DNA from: Phycisphaerae bacterium
GTDB taxonomy: Bacteria > Planctomycetota > Phycisphaerae > Tepidisphaerales > Tepidisphaeraceae
Reading direction: 5' to 3'
Assembly: GCA_014380825.1 (NCBI GenBank)
Contig: JACMJD010000664.1
Location: 1-6,125, forward strand
Length of the DNA: 6,125 bases
Shown here: in pieces, positions 1-6,125 of the stretch
Layout of the letters: each line of letters begins with the position of its first letter
Numbering within the stretch: the stretch's first letter is position 1
Position numbers and translations under genes: made by a program
Notes under the pieces: generated by a model
What the model was told of the DNA's origin: nothing
Database searches by the model: none
Seen by the model: the letters and a program-made list of their open reading frames with translations, nothing else

Positions 1-616
1 CCAGAAGCGCCAGCCGAACCAGCACGACGCTGTCGGCGCGCACGTGACAGCGTTTTTTGCCCGCCTTGATCAGCCCGTTCAATCGCATCAGGCCGAACAT
101 CTCGTGGGCGCCGTGCAGACGATGATTGACGCGCACGAGCCGGCTCAGCCGCACGTGCGGTCGCGGGTCGGCCAGTTCGAGTTCATAGTCGTAATCGCGG
201 ATGAGCTTGCCGTCGGCATCGATCGAGCGCGTGCGCGGATACGCGACGATCGCATTCGGATTCGCATCCAGCGCGGCCACGCAGATTCTCAGGAAGTCTG
301 GCCCGCACACATCGTCGGCGGCGTTCCATTTGAAGAACTCGCCGCGGGCGCGATCCACCGAGACGTTGTAGTTCGCGGCGGGCCCGAGGTTTCGCTCGGC
401 GCGCACGTACGCGACGCGCGGATCCGTGGCGACATACTCTCGGCAGATGGCTTCGGTGCCGTCCGTCGAGGCGTTGTCGGTGATGATCAGCTCGAAGTCG
501 GTAAACGATTGCGCAAGGAGCGAGTCGAGGGTCGCGCGGATGAAGCGCTCGCCGTTGTACACGGGCACGCCAATGGTCACACGAGGCGAGTGGTGCGCGC
601 TGCTGTACGATTGCAT
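1..616 (-). CDS. Family 2 glycosyltransferase, GT-A fold (partial; C-terminus beyond the left edge)
   Basis: Likely transfers a sugar from a nucleotide-sugar donor to a growing glycan on the cytoplasmic side of the inner membrane; donor and acceptor cannot be told. The ATG at 616-614 follows a GGTGAG ribosome site six bases upstream. The reading frame stays open for 205 codons to the window edge, so the end is missing. Visible GT2 features: the opening beta strand VTIGVPVYNGERFI (residues 13-26), the nucleotide-binding segment ITDNASTDGT (45-54), and an acidic DXD-like metal site, NAADD, ending at residues 101-102. RADSVVLVRLALL near residues 193-205 matches a segment that in related GT2 enzymes often reads as S/A-D-R-x-L-L-x-E-L-A-L. 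No membrane segment is seen in the visible part. It lies 37 nt downstream of the dehydrogenase gene on the same strand and is probably co-transcribed. The GT2 call is firm; the role in surface polysaccharide synthesis is inference. Confidence 0.9.
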   Translation of the reverse strand, partial: MQSYSSAHHSPRVTIGVPVYNGERFIRATLDSLLAQSFTDFELIITDNASTDGTEAICREYVATDPRVAYVRAERNLGPAANYNVSVDRARGEFFKWNAADDVCGPDFLRICVAALDANPNAIVAYPRTRSIDADGKLIRDYDYELELADPRPHVRLSRLVRVNHRLHGAHEMFGLMRLNGLIKAGKKRCHVRADSVVLVRLALL

Positions 617-653
617 TTTTCTCTCACCAGTCCTTCTCAGGCAGAGCCCTACT

Positions 654-1988
654 TCAACCCGCGCGTCGGCGGCGGACAGTTTCCTCCTGGCGGCGCCCGG
701 TGGGCGCGGTGCCGAACATCGCGCGTTGATCGGCGAAGAGCTTGTCGGACAACCGGCCCTGCGGAATCGCGACATCATTGAAGCTGATGGCCGCGTCCAT
801 TGGCAGATCGCGAAGTAGCGTGCAGCCTTCGCTCAGGCCTATCGGAAGCAGGTTATCCGTCGCTGCGGTGTCGGCGTTGTCGAGCGTGCCGTAACTCAAG
901 TAACCGCCGATACCGTCGAGCTTTTCGCCCGCCTTGAGCGAGCGCTTGGCGATCGTGATCACTTCCGCGACCGGCCCCGCCAGCGGCGTGACCGGCGCGT
1001 CGCCGAACAGCACCGCGCGGGCAACGCTGTTGGGCGCTTCCAGCGGGCTGAGGTGAAACGGCGTGTAGAACGTGTACAGCGGGCCATCGCCCATCTTGTA
1101 GCACTTCATGTATTTCTGCCGGATCGGATTCTCGGAGTAACCGAGGATGAACACGCCGAAGCTCGGCTGCGCGCCCAGGATGTAATCGACCAGGCCGCCG
1201 TTCAGCAGCTCGTCCATCTTGAAGAGCTTGGGCGCCTCGTCGACGTGCGTGCAGCGCGGTCCGTACATCCCGCGCTGGCCGACGCGGAAACCGGTGGCGT
1301 TGGCGACGGTGGCCATCTCCTGGCTGATCTTCGTGCCGTCCGCGAAGCTCGTGATGAACTTCGGGCGCTGCCAGACGTTCTTGGCAAATTCAGCCTGCGT
1401 GGTCGGCGTGCGACGACAGTCCTGCAAGCTCTTGATGTTGCCCGCCAGCACCGGCTCGAAGCCCAGCGATTTCACGTAGCGGTGCAGGTTCATTAGCACG
1501 GCCGGCTGGTCGCCGTCCGCTTGGCAATACATCACGCCAGCTTGCTTGGCGTGGTATTTCAGGATCGGGCCCAGCGTCGCATCGAGCTCGGCGTTGAGCA
1601 CAACCGCATGCTTGCGATTGTCGAACGCGGCCATGCAGACGCGGGCGGCGAAATCGATTTCTCCGGTGGCTTCGACGATTACATCGATGCTCGGCGCTGC
1701 GCACAGCAGCATCGCGTCACTGGTGACGGCGACGGATCGCTTTGCGATGGCGGTCTCAAGTTGATCGATTGACGTAACTCGCGTAAACGAATCGCCCTGT
1801 GCATTTCGCACGGCCTGTTCAGCTTCGCCAAGCGTGCGATTGGAGATCGCGACGAGGCGCAATCCCGGCAGACCCAGCAGCAGTTGCAGCGCGAATCCCT
1901 TGCCGGCAAACCCCGCCCCGACGAGCCCGACGCGGATCGGCCGACCCATCGCTTCACGTTCTGCCAACGCCTTATCAACGATAATCAT
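654..1988 (-). CDS. NAD(P)-dependent dehydrogenase with C-terminal SAF-like domain (COG4091 / DRL-like, homoserine dehydrogenase-related)
   Basis: A cytoplasmic oxidoreductase of 444 aa. The N-terminal Rossmann fold shows VGLVGAGFAGKGF (residues 20-32) as the dinucleotide-binding loop. DVIVEATGEIDFAA (102-115) and VVLNAELDATLGPIL (129-143) are typical of homoserine dehydrogenase-like NAD-binding domains. The middle (about 150-330) carries family-type segments: QADGDQP (156-162), DGTKISQEMATVANATG (217-233), MYGPRCTHVDEA (241-252) and SVARAVLFGD (321-330). Residues 339-410 (VITIAKRSLKAGEKLDGIGGY, then LLPIGLSEG) resemble a SAF domain. Known relatives include Brucella DRL, which does the DXR step of isoprenoid synthesis, but other members have unknown substrates, so no reaction is assigned. 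I chose the ATG at 1988 because GGAG lies nine bases upstream. An in-frame GTG at 2021 adds 11 charged residues and has no ribosome site. The short Arg-rich tail (RRQEETVRRRRAG) is unusual. It is probably first in an operon with the glycosyltransferase. Confidence 0.85.
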   Translation of the reverse strand: MIIVDKALAEREAMGRPIRVGLVGAGFAGKGFALQLLLGLPGLRLVAISNRTLGEAEQAVRNAQGDSFTRVTSIDQLETAIAKRSVAVTSDAMLLCAAPSIDVIVEATGEIDFAARVCMAAFDNRKHAVVLNAELDATLGPILKYHAKQAGVMYCQADGDQPAVLMNLHRYVKSLGFEPVLAGNIKSLQDCRRTPTTQAEFAKNVWQRPKFITSFADGTKISQEMATVANATGFRVGQRGMYGPRCTHVDEAPKLFKMDELLNGGLVDYILGAQPSFGVFILGYSENPIRQKYMKCYKMGDGPLYTFYTPFHLSPLEAPNSVARAVLFGDAPVTPLAGPVAEVITIAKRSLKAGEKLDGIGGYLSYGTLDNADTAATDNLLPIGLSEGCTLLRDLPMDAAISFNDVAIPQGRLSDKLFADQRAMFGTAPTGRRQEETVRRRRAG

Positions 1989-2091
1989 GCGCTCACGCTC
2001 CTGTTTGCTCGATCGGCTCACGGATGGCGCGGCTGTATGGATGAGTCGCGATAGAGGGCGCGAGAATGTCCGATAAGCCTCGCCGTGCTAG

Positions 2092-2101
2092 GGAAGCTTC
2101 C
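2092..2101. repeat. Perfect 10-bp palindrome in the divergent intergenic region
   Basis: GGAAGCTTCC reads the same on both strands. It sits between the divergently transcribed dehydrogenase and porin genes, just upstream of the Pho-box-like repeat. It could be an operator half-site pair, but a 10-bp palindrome can occur by chance, so it is listed only as a visible structure. Confidence 0.3.
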
Positions 2102-2105
2102 TACG

Positions 2106-2142
2106 CTGTCGTTAAAACCGTCGTTCTTCGCCCCATTAGAAT
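2106..2142 (+). promoter_or_regulatory. Candidate Pho-regulated promoter of the porin gene
   Basis: Two near-copies, CTGTCGTT (2106-2113) and CCGTCGTT (2118-2125), flank an A-rich spacer (AAAA, 2114-2117). They resemble the E. coli PhoB box (CTGTCAT, four A/T-rich bases, CTGTCAT). The repeat period here is 12 rather than the usual 11, which weakens the match. TAGAAT at 2137-2142 matches five of six bases of a -10 hexamer and begins 11 bp after the repeat, about the usual Pho-box to -10 distance. No convincing -35 hexamer is present, as expected for an activator-dependent promoter. The downstream phosphate-type porin makes Pho control plausible. This is inference from geometry and context. Confidence 0.4.
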
Positions 2143-2159
2143 GCCTTCATTAGTATGCC
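2134..2159 (+). repeat. 12-bp tandem direct repeat overlapping the candidate -10 region
   Basis: CATTAGAATGCC (2134-2145) is followed after two bases by CATTAGTATGCC (2148-2159), identical at 11 of 12 positions, with a 14-bp period. The first copy contains the -10-like TAGAAT and the second the weaker TAGTAT. It may be a local duplication of the promoter core or a tandem binding site for a regulator. Confidence 0.55.
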
Positions 2160-2162
2160 GCG

Positions 2163-2187
2163 CGGGTGCATTCAGTTGCCGCACCCG
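2163..2187 (+). promoter_or_regulatory. Stem-loop in the probable 5' leader of the porin mRNA
   Basis: CGGGTGC (2163-2169) and GCACCCG (2181-2187) are perfect inverted copies enclosing an 11-nt loop. A G-T wobble pair at 2162/2188 can extend the stem. The hairpin ends 12 bases before the AGGAGA ribosome site and 22 bases before the TTG start. It could shield the leader from nucleases or affect initiation. It is not followed by a T run, so it is a poor terminator candidate. Confidence 0.45.
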
Positions 2188-2198
2188 TTTGGTCACAT

Positions 2199-2212
2199 CA
2201 GGAGAACGCTTG
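2199..2212 (+). promoter_or_regulatory. Ribosome binding site that fixes the TTG start of the porin
   Basis: AGGAGA precedes TTG (2210-2212) at a normal spacing of about five bases. The in-frame ATG at 2066 lacks a comparable site and would put 48 non-secretory residues in front of a clear signal peptide. The Shine-Dalgarno match therefore decides the start. Confidence 0.75.
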
Positions 2213-3553
2213 AAACTTCACGCCGAATGTCGTGTTTTGGCCGCTTCCGTTGCTCTGGTTTGCTGCGGTCAAACCGTGATGGCTCAATCGACCCAGCCGT
2301 CCGAGCAGGAATTGTCCGATCAGATCCGCGCGCTGGAGACGCAGGTTCGGCAACTCCAAACCACTCAGCAGAACCTGGATTCCGCCGCGGTCGACGACAC
2401 CGTCGAGCGCGTGCTGCACGATGCGGATCGGCGAAGCAAGCTGATGGCGGTCAACGGCGCGGGAATCAACTGGTCAAACGGCAAGCTGACGATTCAGAGC
2501 GACACCGGCGATTTCCTCCTGCACCCGTGGATGCAGTTTCAGTTTCGCCTGGCCGTCAACGCGCTTGATACGTCGGACGACTATTCAGTTGAGAACGGCT
2601 TCGAAGTGCGACGTTTGAAGTTCGGCGTTGATGGCAACGCGTTCTCGCCAAAACTCACCTACGCCTTCATCTGGGCGACCAGCCGCAACGGCGGCGGCGT
2701 ATCGCTCGAAGAAGCGTGGGCGCGCTACGCAATTACGAAAGAATGGTCGGTGCTTGGCGGACAATTCAAAGGTCCGTTCGCGCATGAATCGATCGTCAGC
2801 TCCAAGCGACTGCTCGCCGCCGACCGAACGATCGGCGATGACTACTTCACCGGTGGCGACGATTTCGTGCAAGGCGTGGCCGCGATTTACTCGGTCGATC
2901 AATGGCGCGCGCTGGGGTCGCTCCATGATGGGGCGCGCAATAACTTCAACCAGGATTTCCAGGACTTTCCGACCAACAACGCCACTTGGGGCGCTGCCGG
3001 GCGCGTCGAATACAAATTCATGGGCGACTGGAAGAACTACGACGACTTTACGGCGCTGTCGACCAAGAACGATCTGCTCGTCGTCGGCGCCGCCGCCGAT
3101 TACACCGAAGCGGGCGACACAACGTTTCTGCTTCACACAATCGACGCTCAATACGAGAACGGCCAAGGCTTGGGAATCTACGGCGCGTTCATCGGCCGCT
3201 ACACAAAGAATGGGCCGGTCAGTCCGACCACGCCGACCGGTGCGGTCAACGATTTGTACGACTTCAGCTTCGTCGCGCAGTGTGCATATCTGTTCGAGAA
3301 CAACTGGGAGCCGTTCGTTCGATACGACCTGCTGAATCTCGATCAAGACGGCTTGGCCGCGGGTTCGGAAAACATCGTGCACACGTTCACGGCTGGCGTG
3401 AACTATTACATGCAAGGGCACGATTCGAAGTTCACGCTGGATTTCATGTATCTCCCGAACGGCACGCCGGTGTCGGATGAAGGCGCCGACATCCTCACAA
3501 ACAACGGCAATACGGAATTCGTTTTCCGGGCGCAGTACCAACTTTTGCTGTGA
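2210..3553 (+). CDS. Outer-membrane phosphate-type porin (OprP/OprO family, Porin_O_P)
   Basis: Probably forms an outer-membrane beta-barrel channel that lets phosphate or other anions into the periplasm. From the TTG start it is 447 aa. Residues 1-25 form a signal peptide: basic start, hydrophobic core VLAASVALVCC, cleavage expected after TVMA. Residues 31-57 (EQELSDQIRALETQVRQL and following) form a short coiled coil, often seen in this family as a trimerising or cell-wall-facing stalk. The barrel starts near residue 97; DFLLHPWMQFQFRL then GFEVRRLKFGVDGNAFSPKLTYAF (130-153) is the family's typical first-strand pattern. The rest alternates polar and aromatic residues, with Asp/Asn/Gly-rich loops. 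The last strand is EFVFRAQYQLLL, ending in Leu rather than the usual Phe. It lies upstream of pstS on the same strand, which supports a phosphate role. Substrate specificity is inferred from family and neighbours; a general or polyphosphate porin remains possible. Confidence 0.85.
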   Translation: MKLHAECRVLAASVALVCCGQTVMAQSTQPSEQELSDQIRALETQVRQLQTTQQNLDSAAVDDTVERVLHDADRRSKLMAVNGAGINWSNGKLTIQSDTGDFLLHPWMQFQFRLAVNALDTSDDYSVENGFEVRRLKFGVDGNAFSPKLTYAFIWATSRNGGGVSLEEAWARYAITKEWSVLGGQFKGPFAHESIVSSKRLLAADRTIGDDYFTGGDDFVQGVAAIYSVDQWRALGSLHDGARNNFNQDFQDFPTNNATWGAAGRVEYKFMGDWKNYDDFTALSTKNDLLVVGAAADYTEAGDTTFLLHTIDAQYENGQGLGIYGAFIGRYTKNGPVSPTTPTGAVNDLYDFSFVAQCAYLFENNWEPFVRYDLLNLDQDGLAAGSENIVHTFTAGVNYYMQGHDSKFTLDFMYLPNGTPVSDEGADILTNNGNTEFVFRAQYQLLL

Positions 3554-3565
3554 CCCCGCGGGGTC
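3552..3565. repeat. Perfect 14-bp GC palindrome at the porin stop codon
   Basis: GACCCCGCGGGGTC overlaps the last two bases of the porin TGA stop and is fully self-complementary. It may fold into a very tight hairpin at the 3' end of the porin message, limiting read-through or decay, but no T run follows, so a standard intrinsic terminator is not supported. It could also be one copy of a dispersed extragenic palindrome. Confidence 0.5.
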
Positions 3566-3570
3566 GCTGC

Positions 3571-3623
3571 GCTCACACATTCTTAACAATTCATTGACGT
3601 GTTCTAAGCGCGCGACGGATACA
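3571..3623 (+). promoter_or_regulatory. Candidate Pho-type promoter of pstS with 11-bp periodic repeats
   Basis: Three degenerate copies of a CTTAACG-like heptamer occur exactly 11 bp apart: CTTAACA (3582), ATTGACG (3593) and CTAAGCG (3604). A weaker fourth, GCTCACA, sits in register at 3571. Pho boxes recognised by PhoB-type regulators are tandem repeats of this period, and the cyanobacterial form has a CTTAACCT core. A poor -10-like GATACA (3618-3623) begins seven bases after the last repeat, so the array would replace or overlap the -35; TTGACG at 3594 could also serve as a -35 with an 18-bp spacer. pstS is the classic Pho-regulon target. The periodicity is seen; binding is inference. Confidence 0.45.
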
Positions 3624-3658
3624 TCACCTCTACAGTCTGACTGAAGGGAACACTCGCC

Positions 3659-4657
3659 ATGCGAAACGCGCACATCGTCTGTAAACTGGTCGCCCTGCTC
3701 GTCTGCTTCGGGCTCGTATCTACCGTGCGAGCGGCGGAGAAAGTGGTGAAAGTCGACGGTTCGAGCACCGTGTTCCCGATCTCCGAAGCGATGGCCGAGG
3801 AGTTCCAGAAGGAAAACCGCGACACGAAAGTGACGGTCGGCGTCTCCGGCACCGGGGGTGGATTCAAGAAATTCCTGCGCGGCGAGATCGACATCGCCGA
3901 CGCCTCGCGCCCGATCCTCGAAAAGGAAGTGGTCGAAGCGCGCAAGAATGGGATCGAGTACATCGAGATCCCGATCGCGTTCGACGCGCTCACCATCGTC
4001 GTCAACCCCAAGGCGGACTGGGTCGACAAGCTCACGGTCGAGGAACTCAAGACAATCTGGCAACCCGAAGCCGCAAACAAGATCACGTCGTGGAAACAGG
4101 TTCGCGCCGCGTTTCCGGATCGTCCGCTGAAGCTGTACGGCGCTGGAACCGACTCCGGCACTTTCGACTACTTCACCGAAGCGATCGTCGGCAAGGCCAA
4201 AGCCAGCCGCCCCGATTTCACCGCCAGCGAAGACGACAACGTACTGGTGCAAGGCGTCTCGGCTGATGCCAACGCGCTGGGATATTTTGGCTACGCGTAC
4301 TACGCCGAGAACACCGGGAAGCTCAAGGCCGTGCCGATCGTGAATAAGTCGGGGACGCCGGTCGCGCCGTCGCCGGAAGCGGTGACGGACGGCTCGTACA
4401 ACCCGCTGTCGCGCCCGATCTTCATCTACGTCAACAAGAAGTCGATGGAGCGGCCCGAGGTGAAGAGGTTCGTCGAGTTCTATCTGCAGAATGCCCCCGC
4501 ACTCGTAAAAGAAGTAAAATACGTTCCGCTGCCGGATAAGGCTTACGAAGCCGGCCTCGCGCGTGCGAACGCAATGAAGACCGGTTCGGTCTTTGGCGGC
4601 AAGGAAGCGATCGGCATCACGATCGAAGAGCTTTTCGAGCGCGAGCTGAAGCAATAG
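3659..4657 (+). CDS. pstS: Phosphate ABC transporter periplasmic substrate-binding protein PstS
   Basis: Binds inorganic phosphate in the periplasm and hands it to the PstCA channel. The protein is 332 aa, normal for the family. Residues 1-25 are a signal peptide (hydrophobic [10 protein letters not shown], cleavage after VRA); no lipobox precedes the cysteines, so it is likely soluble. Phosphate-site segments are clear: DGSSTVFP (33-40), [10 protein letters not shown] (63-72), IADASRPI (79-86) and [13 protein letters not shown] at about residues 160-172. [24 protein letters not shown] further on is typical of PstS from many environmental phyla. The ATG has GAAGGGA upstream with a slightly long spacing of about ten bases. 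pstC begins six bases after its stop, so the two are one operon. A Pho-type repeat array precedes it. The assignment is secure. Confidence 0.96.
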   Translation: MRNAHIVCKLVALLVCFGLVSTVRAAEKVVKVDGSSTVFPISEAMAEEFQKENRDTKVTVGVSGTGGGFKKFLRGEIDIADASRPILEKEVVEARKNGIEYIEIPIAFDALTIVVNPKADWVDKLTVEELKTIWQPEAANKITSWKQVRAAFPDRPLKLYGAGTDSGTFDYFTEAIVGKAKASRPDFTASEDDNVLVQGVSADANALGYFGYAYYAENTGKLKAVPIVNKSGTPVAPSPEAVTDGSYNPLSRPIFIYVNKKSMERPEVKRFVEFYLQNAPALVKEVKYVPLPDKAYEAGLARANAMKTGSVFGGKEAIGITIEELFERELKQ

Positions 4658-4663
4658 GGCTTC

Positions 4664-5632
4664 ATGTCGACATTGGAATCGGCAATCTCCACGGCGCGCG
4701 ATGCGGTGCCCGCGCCCGCGCGGACTTTCAAGCCCCGCAGCTCCGTTCGCAAATTCAAAGAACGCATCATCGAAGCCGTGCTTGCGGCGGCGGCGTTTTC
4801 GTCGGTTTTGATCACGCTCAGCATCGTCGGCATCCTCGTGTATGAATCGATCTCGTTCTTCCGTCACGCCGGCATCATTAATTTCCTGACCGACACGCAG
4901 TGGACGCCGCAGTTCGAAGCCGCGCACTACGGCATCCTTCCGCTGCTGGCGGGCACGGTCACCGTCACGCTCATCGCGCTGGTGGTCGCGATGCCGCTGG
5001 GCACGATCAGTGCGATCTGGCTGAGCGAATACGCGCCCTACCGCGTGCGCGAAATCGTCAAGCCGATGCTCGAATTGCTCGGCGCCGTGCCGACGATCGT
5101 CTACGGCTACTTCGCCCTGCTCTTCGTCACGCCGATCCTGCAATGGCTGCTCGCGAAAGTTGGAATCGAGCTGCCGGGCTTCAACATGCTCAGCGCCGGA
5201 ATCGTGATCGGGATCATGATCATCCCGTACATCAGCAGCCTCAGCGAAGACGCGATGCACGCCGTGCCCATGCACATTCGCGAAGGCAGCTACGCGATGG
5301 GCGCGACGCGGATGCAGACGGCGCTGCGCGTGATCGTGCCATCGAGCTTCAGCGGAATTTCCGCCGCGTACATCCTGGGTATCAGCCGCGCGATCGGCGA
5401 GACGATGGTGGTCGCGGTCGCCGCGGGAATGCAGCCGCAGTTGACGATGAACCCGACCGAACCGGCCGCCACGATCACTGCCTACATCGTGCAGGTCAGC
5501 CAGGGCGATCTGCCGCATGGGAGCATCGGCTACCAGTCGATCTTTGCCGCCGGGCTCGCATTGATGCTGTTGACGCTCGCCTTCAACATCGGCGGATACA
5601 TCCTCCGCAAACGCTATCGGGAGGCTTACTAG
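4664..5632 (+). CDS. pstC: Phosphate ABC transporter permease PstC
   Basis: One of the two inner-membrane subunits of the high-affinity phosphate importer, pairing with PstA and driven by the ATPase PstB. It is 322 aa with a cytoplasmic N-terminal tail of about 35 residues and six hydrophobic membrane spans at roughly 37-66, 90-119, 137-163, 175-196, 227-255 and 292-314. The coupling loop that contacts PstB carries the EAA-type motif EGSYAMGATRMQTALRVIVP (207-226), with the conserved Gly at 213. SRAIGETMVVAVAAG (241-255) is a PstC/PstA signature. The large loop after the first span (about 70-89) is typical of PstC. The ATG is six bases past the pstS stop, with an AGGG site that overlaps that stop codon. 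It ends one base into pstA. The order pstS-pstC-pstA supports the C rather than the A assignment. Confidence 0.96.
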   Translation: MSTLESAISTARDAVPAPARTFKPRSSVRKFKERIIEAVLAAAAFSSVLITLSIVGILVYESISFFRHAGIINFLTDTQWTPQFEAAHYGILPLLAGTVTVTLIALVVAMPLGTISAIWLSEYAPYRVREIVKPMLELLGAVPTIVYGYFALLFVTPILQWLLAKVGIELPGFNMLSAGIVIGIMIIPYISSLSEDAMHAVPMHIREGSYAMGATRMQTALRVIVPSSFSGISAAYILGISRAIGETMVVAVAAGMQPQLTMNPTEPAATITAYIVQVSQGDLPHGSIGYQSIFAAGLALMLLTLAFNIGGYILRKRYREAY

Positions 5633-6125
5633 TGTCTCCGGCGGAAGCGACGAAACTTCAATCGCAGATCGCGCGGCGAAAGATGACCGACACCATCTTC
5701 GGCGTGCTCGGCGCGTTCTCGATCGTGATCGGCCTTGGCGTGCTGGCCATCCTGTTGATCGACCTGCTGCGCACCGGCATGCCGCGCCTCTCGTGGGAAT
5801 TCTTCACCTCCTTTCCATCGCGGCGTCCGGCGCAAGCGGGAATTCTTTCCGCGTGGGTCGGCTCGATGCTCATCATGCTCGTCACGATGCTCTGCGCGCT
5901 TCCGCTGGGCGTGGCTGCGGGTGTGTACCTCGAAGAGTATGCGCGGAAGACCAAGCTCGCCGCGATCATCGAGATCAACATCGCGAACCTCGCGGGCGTG
6001 CCGTCGATCGTCTGGGGCCTGATGGCGCTGGGCGTGTTCGTCCACCAGTTCAACTTCGGCGCCACGATTAAGACGGCGGGCCTGACGCTGGGTTTGCTGG
6101 TGCTGCCGATCGTGATCATCGCGAC
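5632..6125 (+). CDS. pstA: Phosphate ABC transporter permease PstA (partial; C-terminus beyond the right edge)
   Basis: The second inner-membrane subunit of the phosphate importer. 164 codons are visible and the frame is open at the edge; full-length PstA is usually about 280-300 aa. The start is GTG at 5632-5634, sharing one base with the pstC stop (TAGTG), with a strong GGGAGG seven bases upstream. This layout suggests translational coupling to pstC. An in-frame ATG at 5683 would lose 17 residues and lacks a comparable site. Membrane spans are visible at about 22-46, 70-98 and 117-137, with a fourth beginning near 149. FPSRRPAQAGILSAWVGS (61-78), LPLGVAAGVYLEEYA (90-104) and NLAGVPSIVWGL (119-130) are typical PstA segments. 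The EAA coupling motif lies beyond the edge. pstB and phoU are expected next. Confidence 0.95.
   Translation, partial: MSPAEATKLQSQIARRKMTDTIFGVLGAFSIVIGLGVLAILLIDLLRTGMPRLSWEFFTSFPSRRPAQAGILSAWVGSMLIMLVTMLCALPLGVAAGVYLEEYARKTKLAAIIEINIANLAGVPSIVWGLMALGVFVHQFNFGATIKTAGLTLGLLVLPIVIIA

Noticed and set aside
44..781. A 245-codon plus-strand open frame at the left end
   Set aside because: It is antisense to the glycosyltransferase and the end of the dehydrogenase, which both have clear family motifs and ribosome sites. It shows no domain of its own.
1989..2021. An 11-residue extension of the dehydrogenase from the GTG at 2021
   Set aside because: No ribosome site precedes the GTG, whereas the ATG at 1988 has GGAG at a usable distance. 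The extension is charged and not part of the fold.
2066..2209. An N-terminal extension of the porin from the ATG at 2066
   Set aside because: The 48 extra residues precede a clear signal peptide, have no good ribosome site, and would place the candidate promoter, repeat and hairpin inside the coding sequence.
3552..3580. Intrinsic terminator after the porin
   Set aside because: The palindrome is present, but it leaves almost no loop and no T run follows, so only a repeat or hairpin is claimed.
2585..5518. A 977-codon open frame on the minus strand opposite the porin, pstS and pstC
   Set aside because: It runs antisense through three well-recognised genes, crosses their boundaries, has a skewed Arg/Asp/His/Glu-rich composition and no recognisable domain. 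It is explained by GC-biased codon use in the real genes.
1..6125. CRISPR array, tRNA or rRNA genes, insertion sequence ends, defence genes
   Set aside because: Reading both strands showed no regularly spaced repeats of CRISPR type, no tRNA or rRNA segments, and no transposase or integrase frames. All sizeable stretches are accounted for by the six genes and two short intergenic regions.

Overview
This window looks like ordinary chromosome from a Gram-negative, GC-rich (roughly 60% by eye) bacterium. An outer-membrane porin with a signal peptide, beside periplasmic and inner-membrane transport genes, points to two membranes. The porin's N-terminal coiled coil and its pairing with a PstS-PstC-PstA set would suit Planctomycetota or a related environmental phylum. 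That placement is a weak impression from protein style, not something the sequence proves.

Left part, minus strand (positions 1-1988): two genes read leftward, probably as one operon. The first is a predicted NAD(P)-dependent dehydrogenase with a C-terminal SAF-like domain (COG4091 / DRL type, 444 aa). After a 37-nt gap comes a family 2 glycosyltransferase that runs off the left edge. The pair suggests surface-polysaccharide or other glycan metabolism, but the dehydrogenase's substrate cannot be read from the sequence.

Middle (1989-2209): a 221-nt divergent intergenic region. Before the porin it holds a Pho-box-like repeat, a good -10 hexamer, a 12-bp direct repeat that duplicates the -10 segment, and a 7-bp-stem hairpin in the probable leader.

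Right part, plus strand (2210-6125): a phosphate-acquisition cluster. A phosphate-type (OprP/OprO family) porin is followed, after a 105-nt intergenic region, by pstS, pstC and a partial pstA. The intergenic region has a perfect 14-bp palindrome and an 11-bp-periodic array resembling a Pho box. pstS and pstC are 6 nt apart. pstC and pstA overlap by one base (TAGTG). Together these would carry phosphate across the outer membrane (porin), bind it in the periplasm (PstS) and move it across the inner membrane (PstC/PstA). The ATPase PstB and regulator PhoU are expected just past the right edge.

No previously undescribed system was found. The points most worth following are the two candidate Pho-type control regions, the porin leader elements, and the unassigned DRL-like dehydrogenase beside a glycosyltransferase.
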